Origin: Flavivirga jejuensis
GTDB lineage: Bacteria > Bacteroidota > Bacteroidia > Flavobacteriales > Flavobacteriaceae
DNA length: 64,000 bases
Assembly (NCBI RefSeq): GCF_030540765.1
Contig: NZ_JAUOEL010000004.1
Coordinates: 186,001 to 250,000, forward strand
Direction: 5' to 3'
Both the position numbers and the translations under genes were made by a program. Shown piece after piece: positions 18,265 through 27,500 of this stretch. The notes under the pieces were generated by a model. That model was not told the origin of the DNA. It saw only the letters and a program-made list of their open reading frames with translations, and made no database searches. The stretch's first letter is position 1, and the number at the start of each line of letters is the position of its first letter.

Positions 18265-18700
18265 TTTTACCAAATTATAACTCAATACCCCATATCATTT
18301 GTTCAGTTAACCAGCTCTTCTTTTAGAAATAGAAGTTCATGAATCTTCGAGTTCTATTTCGCTCATATTTCAATATAAAATAAAACTATAATTAACGAGA
18401 GTTAGACGTAAACTAAAACAGATAAATAATATTTATGTTATTAATGAATAGTGTTTTGTCATGTCTGTCGACAGAGTGAAGCATGAGTGACGAGACATCT
18501 CATAAAGATGAGATTCTTCCTCAAAAGCTACGCTTCATACCTTCAAACAAAATCTATTTTGTTTTCGATAGCGTATTGAATTTTCTATCTTATCTGAACA
18601 AAATATACTTCAAAATATTTATAGCTCATTTTAAATAATAATTGGTTTTACTTATAATTAAATTTTACTTATAGTTAAATTAAATTAATTACAAGCTTCA
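18265..18700. other. Intergenic region dominated by repeat B
   Basis: Apart from repeat B (18395-18573) the gap is A/T-rich, with a TTATAATTAAATTTTACTTA-like direct repeat near 18651-18680. No gene is seen. Confidence 0.5.
18395..18573. repeat. Dispersed intergenic repeat B, copy 2
   Basis: About 179 bp colinear with 625-801, including GTGACGAGACATCTCATAAA, the internal hairpin, and the TTTTCGATAGCG end. Both copies lie in intergenic DNA and in the same orientation. Confidence 0.8.
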
Positions 18701-19387
18701 TTATTTTTCACGACTGATCTTCCAGAAACTAAATTTTCTTCGTAAAGTAAACCCTAACTTTTTATATAGTTGTATAGGTCCCAAATTAGTTTGATCTACG
18801 TGTAAAAACGGAATTTTATTTTTTTTAAAGACGGTTTCTACTGTATGTGTAATAAGCTGTTTTGCATAGCCTTTGCCTGTATGTTCTGGATGTGTTACTA
18901 CGGCACTAATTTCAATAAAATGAGTCGTTTGCATACGTTCGCCAGTTACAGCAACCAATTTTTTATCTTTATAAATACCATAATACTGTCCTAACTCATT
19001 TGTTTTTGATTTAAAAAACTCAGGATATACAAGCTTTACAAGCTCAATTAGGTCATTATAATGCGATGCTGTTAATTCGACAATGGTTTCAGTTATTGGG
19101 GTATTTATTTTGTTATATATAATCATTTGTAAACCTATATATTCTATAGGTGCTTTAAAATGTGCTGGCATTTTAGGTTTCTCGCCAACAATAAAGAAGT
19201 CTTTAACTAATTTGGCATACTTTTCTATAGCCACACTCGTATCTTCATTATTTATAAAAGCTCCGAAAGGCGCATAATCGGGATGAAAAAATTTGACATT
19301 CCCATAATCTATAGCTTCATTAAAATGACTATCGATTAAGGAGAACCAAACGGGATTATCCAGAGCATCTTCAGGTGGTAGTGTCAT
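18701..19387 (-). CDS. GNAT family N-acetyltransferase
   Basis: A 228-residue acetyltransferase of the GCN5-related superfamily. The acetyl-CoA pyrophosphate-binding motif is VVTHPEHTGKGYAKQLITH (about residues 166-184), preceded by the beta-4 strand. The later HVDQTNLGPIQLYKKLGFTLRR is motif B. The N-terminal half (1-110) is a divergent degenerate GNAT-like domain, as in FR47-type proteins. Its ATG shares one base with the stop of miaA (TAATG), so the two are translationally coupled. The acceptor substrate is unknown. Confidence 0.88.
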   Translation of the reverse strand: MTLPPEDALDNPVWFSLIDSHFNEAIDYGNVKFFHPDYAPFGAFINNEDTSVAIEKYAKLVKDFFIVGEKPKMPAHFKAPIEYIGLQMIIYNKINTPITETIVELTASHYNDLIELVKLVYPEFFKSKTNELGQYYGIYKDKKLVAVTGERMQTTHFIEISAVVTHPEHTGKGYAKQLITHTVETVFKKNKIPFLHVDQTNLGPIQLYKKLGFTLRRKFSFWKISREK

Positions 19388-20316
19388 TATTTACAAATAT
19401 GTTGTTTTATCTTATTTATAATCTCTTCGCTCGAAGTTGTATAATCAAACCAGTGTGTTTCCTCATTCTTTTTAAACCAAGTAAGCTGACGTTTTGCAAA
19501 ACGACGTGTATTCTTCTTTATTTCTGAAATAGCAAAATCTAGAACCCATTCATCATTTAAAAAATTAAATAATTCTTTATAACCAACCGTATTTAAGGCG
19601 TTTAAATTTTTATAAGGTACTAAGTGTTTAACTTCATCTAATAAACCTTCTTGCAGCATCATATCAACACGTTTGTTAATGCGGTTGTATATGGTTTCTC
19701 TTTCGGCAGTCAGTCCTATGGTAATGGTTTTAAAAGGGCGTGTTATATTTCCTTTTTTTAGAAATGATGAATACGGTTTCCCAGTGCCAATACAAATTTC
19801 CAGAGCACGGATAACACGATGTGGATTATCTATAGCAATTGTGTTATAAGCGACTGCATCCAACTGCTCTAGTTGTTCTTGTAAATGAGAAAGTCCTTTG
19901 GTTTCTAAGTCATTATTAAGCGTTTCCCGTATGCTGTTTTTAACTTCAGGAAAATCATCTAACCCTTTATTAACGGCATCCACATAGAGTCCAGATCCTC
20001 CAACCATGATAACTATATCATGAGTTTTAAAAAGGGTATTTAGAGTACTAATAGCCTCTTTTTCAAAGGCACCAACATTGTAATGGTCTTTTATAGATTT
20101 ATGATGTATAAAATGATGCTTCGCTGCAGCTAATTCTTCTGGTGTTGGAGCTGCAGTGCCTATTTGCATTTCTTTAAAAAACTGACGTGAATCTGCAGAT
20201 AGTATGTCTGTATTAAAATGATTAGCCAATTTGATGCTTAAAGCAGTTTTACCAATGGCAGTAGGGCCAACTATAGAGATTAGATATTTGTTTTTTGAGT
20301 TGATGTGTTTAAGTAT
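19387..20316 (-). CDS. miaA: tRNA dimethylallyltransferase MiaA, no NTG start codon
   Basis: Transfers dimethylallyl to A37 of tRNAs reading UNN codons. The DSRQ motif (ADSRQFF), RxHRVIRALEI-type segment and RRFAKRQLTWFK are present. The P-loop GPTAIGKT is encoded only upstream of the first NTG codon (TTG at 20229), so that TTG cannot be the true start. The frame is open back to a stop at 20317-20319. Between the stop and the P-loop the codons are ATA CTT AAA CAC ATC AAC..., with no ATG, GTG, TTG or CTG. A start at ATA (20316) gives 309 residues and at ATC (20304) gives 305, both normal for MiaA. Coordinates given here are the maximal frame. A TAAATTTG box lies at 20330-20337. Confidence 0.9.
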   Translation of the reverse strand: MLKHINSKNKYLISIVGPTAIGKTALSIKLANHFNTDILSADSRQFFKEMQIGTAAPTPEELAAAKHHFIHHKSIKDHYNVGAFEKEAISTLNTLFKTHDIVIMVGGSGLYVDAVNKGLDDFPEVKNSIRETLNNDLETKGLSHLQEQLEQLDAVAYNTIAIDNPHRVIRALEICIGTGKPYSSFLKKGNITRPFKTITIGLTAERETIYNRINKRVDMMLQEGLLDEVKHLVPYKNLNALNTVGYKELFNFLNDEWVLDFAISEIKKNTRRFAKRQLTWFKKNEETHWFDYTTSSEEIINKIKQHICK

Positions 20317-20329
20317 TTATTTGTTGGAA

Positions 20330-20337
20330 CAAATTTA
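20330..20337 (-). promoter_or_regulatory. -7 box TAAATTTG before miaA
   Basis: An exact TAnnTTTG match on the minus strand. Transcription would begin near 20324, leaving a very short leader before the candidate ATA or ATC starts. No matching -33 TTG was found at ideal spacing. Confidence 0.45.
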
Positions 20338-20395
20338 ATGAGAAAATACAAGAATATAACTAGGACTGCAAACTAAACCCTGAGCAATAAACGAT

Positions 20396-20540
20396 AATTA
20401 AGACACGAATGGCACAAATTTATACGAATAGAATTTCAATGTGGTTGAGATATCTATGTCTAACATAAACATGAATCAGACTTTTCAGTCTGTCTTAGGT
20501 TCTTATAGGTTTTAAATCTGCCATGGCTGTGGCTTGGTAA
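20396..20540 (+). repeat. Dispersed repeat E, copy 1
   Basis: The stretch from TTAAGACACGAATGGCAC through AACATAAACATGAATCAGAC, with a weaker tail, matches the reverse complement of 59535-59676. It is non-coding in both places. Confidence 0.7.
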
Positions 20541-20620
20541 ACCTGTAGGTAGGGATAGTTCGTTTTAAGAAATTCTTTGTTTTACTAAACCTAGATATTT
20601 ATAGATATAGTAGGGTTTTT

Positions 20621-20700
20621 CAAGAAAAACTAAGGTTTTTCCTTATAAAAAAAAGGTTTTTCCCTTACTAATCCTAAGGGAAACCTTAGCTTTTTTCTTG
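20621..20700. repeat. 80-bp imperfect inverted repeat
   Basis: Starts CAAGAAAAACTAAGGTTT and ends AAACCTTAGCTTTTTTCTTG, so the two arms pair over more than 20 bases. Inner copies of AAGGTTTTTCC add further pairing. It lies between miaA and the Rhs remnant and could be a hairpin terminator or a small MITE. Confidence 0.55.
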
Positions 20701-20752
20701 CAAATGTTTTAGAACTTTACAGGCACATTACAAACCATAAATTAATGCCCTT

Positions 20753-21011
20753 ATGAATACTCGATTTTTAACACTTACGTTTCTTTTGCCAGCTTTTAAA
20801 ATGGCAATAACTCAAGGATTACCAACTGTAACTCCATCCTCACCAAGAGCAGCCTCTTTCCATATATATGGTGATATACCCTGTATCTCATAATACAGGT
20901 GTGCCCGATATTTCCATACCTCTTTATACCATAAACTCAAGAGGTAAACAGTTCTTATTAATCTATCGCAGGATAAGAAAAGAAGGGCGAAAAATAAAGA
21001 AATTGTTGTAG
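20753..21011 (+). pseudogene. Frameshifted N-terminal remnant of an Rhs-locus protein
   Basis: An ATG at 20753 opens a signal-peptide-like frame (FLTLTFLLPAF) that continues TPSSPRAASFHIYGDIP and then stops. One extra C near 20880 restores the other frame, which reads PVSHNTGVPDISIPLYTI and stops at 21009-21011. The joined product aligns with residues 27-62 of the neighbouring 985-residue protein (PPSPEASALAEYAKIPVSLPTGVANINLPL). It is therefore a broken, 3'-deleted paralogue of the downstream gene. Confidence 0.65.
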
Positions 21012-21065
21012 AGAAATTTATTAACTATACGAAGTGGATTCGATAATTTTAAATTAAAAAAAATA

Positions 21066-24023
21066 ATGATTAAAATAGCAAAAAAAATTACAAGTATTTT
21101 ATTTTGTGTTACCTTATCTCAATTTAGTCTAGCTCAAACAGAGAATATTTTCCCACCATCTCCCGAAGCCAGTGCACTGGCAGAATATGCTAAAATACCA
21201 GTAAGCCTTCCTACAGGGGTTGCTAATATAAATTTACCATTAATGGAATTGAAAGGTAAAGACATGAACATACCTGTCTCATTAAGTTACCATTCTGCGG
21301 GAAATAAAGTAAATGAAATGTCGAGTTCTGTTGGTTTGGGTTGGACTTTGAATGCTGGAGGTGTAATAACAAGAGTGGTACGTGGTAGGGCTGATGAAAC
21401 TAATGGTTATCTAGTAGGGGCGGGGGCAATTCTTCAGAATGATTTTAATACTATTCCTATTCACCATTTTATGCTATATGATAGTGATTCCGAACCAGAT
21501 ATCTATTATTTCAATTTTTTAGGTCATACTGGTAGGTTTGTTTTGGGGTACCAAGGTGATGTTATTATGACACCTGAACAGGACTATAAAATAATACCTC
21601 CCTTTGGCCCTAAGAGCGTAGTGGGTGAAAACTATTGGACTGTTTATGATAAAAGTGGTAATATATATAAATTTGGTGTAACTGAAAATGAACAAGAAGT
21701 AACTAATAATTCTACAACGGGTAGTCTTAGTGATCAAAATTATAGATCGGCTTGGTATCTTTCTTCTATAGTAACGGCGAAAGGTGAACAATTTGATTTT
21801 GAGTATAAGCAAGGGGCTAATTATACCTTTAGAAATGTTACAGAAGCGTATACATATGCTTATTGCTCTTCGACTTCTACTTCTAATAGGTATAGAATCG
21901 TGGAACATATAACAGGAGTTATAAAGCCTCTAACATTAAAAAAAATTAGTTCAAGGTTTGGGAGTATTGAAATTACAAGTGAAGCAGACCGGGAAGATTT
22001 AACAAAATCAAACCGTATTACAAAATTACAGTTGTTAGATCATAACGAAACTTTAATAAAAACCGTTGAGCTAGATAATAATGCTTATTTTATTTCCAAA
22101 GAAGATTGCGCGAGTGATGAGTGCAAACGTTTAAAGTTATTGGGAGTAGATGAGATATCCCGCTCTGGAGATAGAATAAGAAAGTATGAGTTTGAGTACA
22201 ATACTACACCATTACCTAAAAGAAACTCTCCAGAAGTTGATCATTGGGGTTATTATAATGGTAATGGCGAAACCAGTTTAATTACAAGAGACCAAACTTC
22301 TACTTTAAGTGTTTATAGTACTCATAAAGAAAATAAAACTCCTAATGAGTTATATACGAAAGCTGGTATTTTAGAAAAAATAACCTATCAAACAGGAGGC
22401 TATACAAAATTTATTTATGGTTTAAATGAGTTTAGAGCAGGAATGAATAATTACCAAGGTGGAGGATTACGTATTGAGTCAATAGAAAACTATGAAAACG
22501 CAAACACCCCACCTATAATAACAAATTATAAATATACAAGAGAAGGAAGTTTAACAGAAAGTTCAGGTACAACGTATGGTTTTCCTGAATATTTAGATGC
22601 ATATTTCCACCAAGAGGTGACAGTTAATAATAATCCTTACTATGTTTCAGATCTTTCATGCTATGGTTATAGAGTCTATTCATCATCTATGAATGAAATT
22701 TTTGATTTAAACGGAGCAAATGTTACATATGGAGAGGCGATTATAGAATATATGGACGGTAGTAAGCAAATAAATAAATACACTGATTTACTTACAAATG
22801 GTGACGAATATTCGGATAGAATTTTTTTTAGAAACATTTACACTGGTTATTTTGATTATTCTATAGTAAATGATTTTGAACTTCACTCTTATACTCCCCT
22901 TACACCTAATGTCGATCTTGATTCTGGTAACTGGTTTAGTCAAAATACCAATCCTACCGATATTAATACTTACTTTAGTGCTTATCAAAATAATTCAGGA
23001 TCTCCTTATGCAGAAGGATTCACCATTCCAAAATTAAGAAATTCATATCAAAGAGGCCTCCTTTTGGAAAGAAAGGAAAAAAACGCTGATGGAAAGGTGG
23101 TGCATCAAATAAATAATGAATATGAAGTTGATAGTACAAACCTTAAAACGACTAGTGCGTATGTCTTTTCTTTAAAGGCGGTGGAATGGGATGTTTATGG
23201 CGCCGTTAGTCCTACCTCCTTTAAATATGATGAAATATTAACCTATAAGGCTAATAGGTATTTAGAAACAAATAAGAGTTATAGATTAAAGCAGTCAAAA
23301 GAGGCAACATTTGAAACATTTAGCCTTTACCAGACTGATGAGAAAATTGAAGTAATAACTGATTATACATACTCTACAATTAAACCTACGCTTGTAAAAG
23401 AGCAAACAACAACACATAGTAATCAGGATGTAAAAAAGATTAGCTATACATATCCATTTGACCCAAGTATGCCATTTTTTGATGAATTTACAGCTAGAAA
23501 TCAGATAAATAGTTATTTAGAAAAAACAGAATATTTAAATGATGTAAAACTAAGTAAAGAAGAACATCTTTATGATGATAAAGATCCTATTGGAGGAGGA
23601 TTAACGATGCTTTTTCCAACACAAACTAATTATCAAAAGAAAAACTCGAGTAGTTATAATGGAGTTGTAATAGACCACTATGATTCTAACGGAAATATTA
23701 TAGAGTACCATAATAATGATAATGTACCAATAAGCATATTATGGGGGTATGGAAACCGATATCCAATTGCAAAAATTGTAAATGCAACTTATGCAGAGGT
23801 ATCTAATTATGTTGGAGATTTACAAGCTTTAAGAGATGGTTTTCCCAATGCCATGGTTACTACTTACTCCTACGCCCCTTTAATAGGTGTCACTAGTATT
23901 ACAGACCCCAAGGGCTACACTACGTATTATGAGTACGACGATTTTAACAGGTTAAAACAGGTAAAAGATGCAGATGGAAAGATACTATCTCATAACGAGT
24001 ACCATTATAAAAGCCAGCAATAA
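21066..24023 (+). CDS. Rhs-locus secreted protein with YD repeats (first of trio)
   Basis: A 985-residue exported protein with a signal peptide to about residue 24 (FSLAQ). The N-terminal region (PVSLPTGVANINLPLMEL; IPVSLSYHSAGNKVNEMSSSVGLGWTLNAGG) resembles the opening strands of SpvB/TcB-like and other Rhs shell proteins, which begin with a polymorphic beta-barrel. The C-terminus has one clear YD repeat (YYEYDDFNRLKQVKDADGK). There is no Rhs core or toxin tip, so this is probably a partner shell protein rather than the effector. It is followed after 31 bases by a small secreted protein and then by the effector gene, all on one strand, and a decayed paralogue precedes it. Confidence 0.82.
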   Translation: MIKIAKKITSILFCVTLSQFSLAQTENIFPPSPEASALAEYAKIPVSLPTGVANINLPLMELKGKDMNIPVSLSYHSAGNKVNEMSSSVGLGWTLNAGGVITRVVRGRADETNGYLVGAGAILQNDFNTIPIHHFMLYDSDSEPDIYYFNFLGHTGRFVLGYQGDVIMTPEQDYKIIPPFGPKSVVGENYWTVYDKSGNIYKFGVTENEQEVTNNSTTGSLSDQNYRSAWYLSSIVTAKGEQFDFEYKQGANYTFRNVTEAYTYAYCSSTSTSNRYRIVEHITGVIKPLTLKKISSRFGSIEITSEADREDLTKSNRITKLQLLDHNETLIKTVELDNNAYFISKEDCASDECKRLKLLGVDEISRSGDRIRKYEFEYNTTPLPKRNSPEVDHWGYYNGNGETSLITRDQTSTLSVYSTHKENKTPNELYTKAGILEKITYQTGGYTKFIYGLNEFRAGMNNYQGGGLRIESIENYENANTPPIITNYKYTREGSLTESSGTTYGFPEYLDAYFHQEVTVNNNPYYVSDLSCYGYRVYSSSMNEIFDLNGANVTYGEAIIEYMDGSKQINKYTDLLTNGDEYSDRIFFRNIYTGYFDYSIVNDFELHSYTPLTPNVDLDSGNWFSQNTNPTDINTYFSAYQNNSGSPYAEGFTIPKLRNSYQRGLLLERKEKNADGKVVHQINNEYEVDSTNLKTTSAYVFSLKAVEWDVYGAVSPTSFKYDEILTYKANRYLETNKSYRLKQSKEATFETFSLYQTDEKIEVITDYTYSTIKPTLVKEQTTTHSNQDVKKISYTYPFDPSMPFFDEFTARNQINSYLEKTEYLNDVKLSKEEHLYDDKDPIGGGLTMLFPTQTNYQKKNSSSYNGVVIDHYDSNGNIIEYHNNDNVPISILWGYGNRYPIAKIVNATYAEVSNYVGDLQALRDGFPNAMVTTYSYAPLIGVTSITDPKGYTTYYEYDDFNRLKQVKDADGKILSHNEYHYKSQQ

Positions 24024-24054
24024 CCTATCCATTACTCAAAAAATACATATCATT

Positions 24055-24507
24055 ATGAAATTACAACATTATATCATGGGGCTAATGCTTATAGTATTTA
24101 GTCTATTTCAAACAGTTAGTGCTCAAACTATTCAGGAACAACTTATAGGTACATGGACTTTTGATTACCAAGCTTCTTTAGGTAGCATGACACAAAAATC
24201 AAAAGACCATTATAATAAGATGGATGCTTCAAGACAAAGCAAGTTGTCTACTACTTATAAAGACCGTAAGATTACTTTTAATAGTGATGATTCATATGTT
24301 CAAGTTTTATCCGATGGTAGGACTACGAATGCCAATTGGACTATAAATAGCAAAAACAATCTTGAGTTTAAGCTTCCCAATGGCAGAACCATACCTTTTA
24401 AAATAGTAACACTGCAAAACAATACTTTAATCTTAAGCCAAATAAAGAGCAATGCTCAGGGTAGTCTGAAGATTTTATTTACTAATTGGCATTTAACTAA
24501 AAATTAA
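24055..24507 (+). CDS. Small secreted lipocalin-like protein in Rhs locus
   Basis: A 150-residue protein with a signal peptide (to about residue 23, TVSAQ). Its mature part begins IQEQLIGTWTFDYQ and ends LFTNWHLTKN, a pattern of short beta strands resembling lipocalin-like domain families. The ATG at 24055 is chosen because it begins the signal peptide; the frame is open further upstream but only as an overlap with the previous gene. It is sandwiched between the two large Rhs-type genes (4 bases before the next), so it may be a chaperone or accessory factor, which is inference. Confidence 0.75.
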   Translation: MKLQHYIMGLMLIVFSLFQTVSAQTIQEQLIGTWTFDYQASLGSMTQKSKDHYNKMDASRQSKLSTTYKDRKITFNSDDSYVQVLSDGRTTNANWTINSKNNLEFKLPNGRTIPFKIVTLQNNTLILSQIKSNAQGSLKILFTNWHLTKN

Positions 24508-24511
24508 GCAC

Positions 24512-27500
24512 ATGGCAACAACATCAAAACATCATAACAAATACCATATAAAAACGATTGGTTTTATATTAATGTGTGTTATATGCTCCAGTTTATATGC
24601 ACAAACCTATACTATAGATGGTCCCGAAGCACTAATTATGAATCAACCTGATACCTATACATTTAAGAATAGTTATTCTGATAATGTTCCTAGTGGCTAT
24701 TATTATTGGAGCACAGCAGACGGCATCATTTTAGACTCTCAGGATTATTATAATTATTATGAGGCATATAATCATACAGAAATCCAAGTACAGTGGGGCA
24801 CAGAGGGCATAAAGACCTTGGAGGTTAGTATTCAAGGTGTTACGTATGAAGTTACTGTTATTGTTTATGGAAACACACCACCACCCACTCCACCTACCCC
24901 AAAGGTTTATCAAAATAAATGTGGTTATACCACTTTAGGTTTTGCTGAGAATCAGTATGCTCCAGCTGGAATAACATGGTACTGGCAAAATACGAGTTCA
25001 GGAACAAGTACTTCTAATTCATCTAAATATATTGATAAAGAAAGTGGTACAATACAGTATTTACGAGCCCGAAGCATTTCAGGTAAATGGAGTGACAGCT
25101 CCAGCAGTGTAAGTTACACCGTTAATCAATCTTCTACATGGTATGCCGATACTGATGGTGATGGGCTTGGTGACCCAAATACATCCGACGAATTCTGTTC
25201 ACAACAACCTTTAGGTTATGTATCTAACAACTTAGACCAATGCCCTGATGAAGCTGGTACATCTGCTAATAATGGGTGTCCAAGTACTTCTTCTACTTTT
25301 GAAAGTGGTTTAGGAGATTGGACACAAGCAACCAATGATCATATAGATTGGACAATAAAAAGCGGTTCCACGAGTTCAAGTGGTACAGGACCAACATCGG
25401 CTATTCAAGGTAGTTATTATATATATGTAGAGGCATCATCACCTAATTATCCATCAAAAACAGCAACTATAACATCAAGACCTTATACTGTAGAGTCAAA
25501 TGGTACTTTTACATTCAATTACCATATGTATGGTAGTTATATGGGGTCATTAACGCTATATGCTAGTATCAATGGCGGTAGTACATGGCAATCTATTTGG
25601 TCTCTAAGTGGTAATCAAGGTAATAGTTGGAAAACAGCAATAGTAGATTTATCTGGTTATAGTAATAGCAATCTAACTTTTAAGTTTACAGGTATAACAG
25701 GAAATTCGGATCAAAGCGATATGAGTATAGATAATATTAAAATATCCTCAGAACCATCAGAACCATCAGAACCAGTAGGCTGCACAGCTTCCTTAACTGA
25801 TGAAAATTATGTTTATACCTTAACTCCACTAGAGGCCACTAATGATGCCTCATCACTTTCACAAGATGATATGATTGAAGCTGTACAGTATTTTGATGGC
25901 TTAGGTCGCCCTATGCAAAGTGTTGGTATAAGAGCAGGTGGTAATAAAGAAGATATTATCACCCATATTGGTTATGATGATTTGGGCAGACAAGATAAAG
26001 AGTATTTACCCTATACTACATCCAGTAGCTGTGGTAGCTTTCAAACAGGTGCTGAACAGGCGACAAAAGATTATTACTATAATGCCACAAGGTTTGCCGA
26101 TGATTTTGCAGGTTTAACACAAACAACTATAAACCCTTATTCTGAAAAGCATTTAGAGGCCTCGCCTTTAGGTAGAGTTTTAGAACAAGCTGCCCCGGGA
26201 GCAGATTGGGCACTTAATAAAGGTTCGGACGCTGATCATACCATTAAATTTGAATATAATACCAATTTAGACGAAGACCATGTACGTGTTTTTTCTGTAA
26301 ACACTACGTTTTCAGATGGTATTTACAAACCAACCCTTGTAGATAATGGAACTACTTATAAAGCAGGAGAATTATATAAAACAGTTACCAAAGATGAGAA
26401 TTGGATTTTGTGGAGATCATTAACAGACCATACAATAGAAGAATATAAAAATAAACAAGGACAGGTTATTTTAAAACGAACTTTTATTAATCAAAAATGG
26501 CATGATACGTATTATGTATATGACGATTTTGGAAATTTAACGTTTGTATTGCCTCCAATGATAAATACAATAAGTTCTCTAACTCAATATTTTGAAGATA
26601 ATGAGTATAATGGTCAAGGATATGGAGAATGTTCAGATTTGATTGTGAGTTTTAGTTCATGGTGTACTAGTTTCGAATTATTTTTATATCTAGGTAGTGA
26701 TATACATATAGATATTGAACTATCACCGACTCCCGAATTTATTAAGTTAGAAACAGGAAAAGTATTAGATTTAGATTTACCTAGCGATTTTCCAGATATG
26801 AATTTAGGTGATATACTTTATGATTATCGTGAAGTTCTTGGTACTGCTTATATTCAAAATAAGGGGTTATATTTTAATTCTAACGGAAGAACAATCTATA
26901 CAGGCAATGGTGAATGGATTTCAATGAATGCTAACTTAGATTCTTTACAATCTGCATTTACTCCAGAACCAATTACTCAAAACGATTTAGATGGTTTAGG
27001 GTACCAATACAAATACGATTATAAGAATCGCTTAGTAGAAAAGAAAATACCAGGTAAGGATTGGGAATATATAGTATATAACAAACTAGATCAGCCTATT
27101 TTAACTCAAGATGCTAATTTACAAGCTAATAATGAATGGTTATTTACAAAGTATGATGTTTTTGGCAGGGTGGCTTATACAGGAATTTTTAGCAATGGTA
27201 GTTCTAGAATAGATTTACAAGCTTTAGCAGATGGTACAAGTTTACAATATGTGACCAAAAGTGATTCTCCTGTTACTATAGCAGGAACAGCTGTTTATTA
27301 TGATAATGGAGCCTATCCTGTTGTTGCCGCAACTGATGAGGTATATACTATTAATTATTACGATAATTATGAAGTTGGAAATCAAATAACCTTTAACCCT
27401 GCTAATGGTAGTGGTACATGGGAAGGAATGTCAGCATCAATAAAAGTTAAGGGGCTACCAACAGTTTCTAGAGTTAAAGTACTTGAGACAAGTGATTGGA

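Noticed and set aside
19387-20229. MiaA starting at the TTG at 20229
   Set aside because: That start would remove the P-loop, which is encoded directly upstream in the same open frame.
23968-24054. N-terminal extension of the lipocalin-like protein overlapping the Rhs shell gene
   Set aside because: The extension would bury the clear signal peptide starting at 24055 and overlaps the end of the upstream gene.
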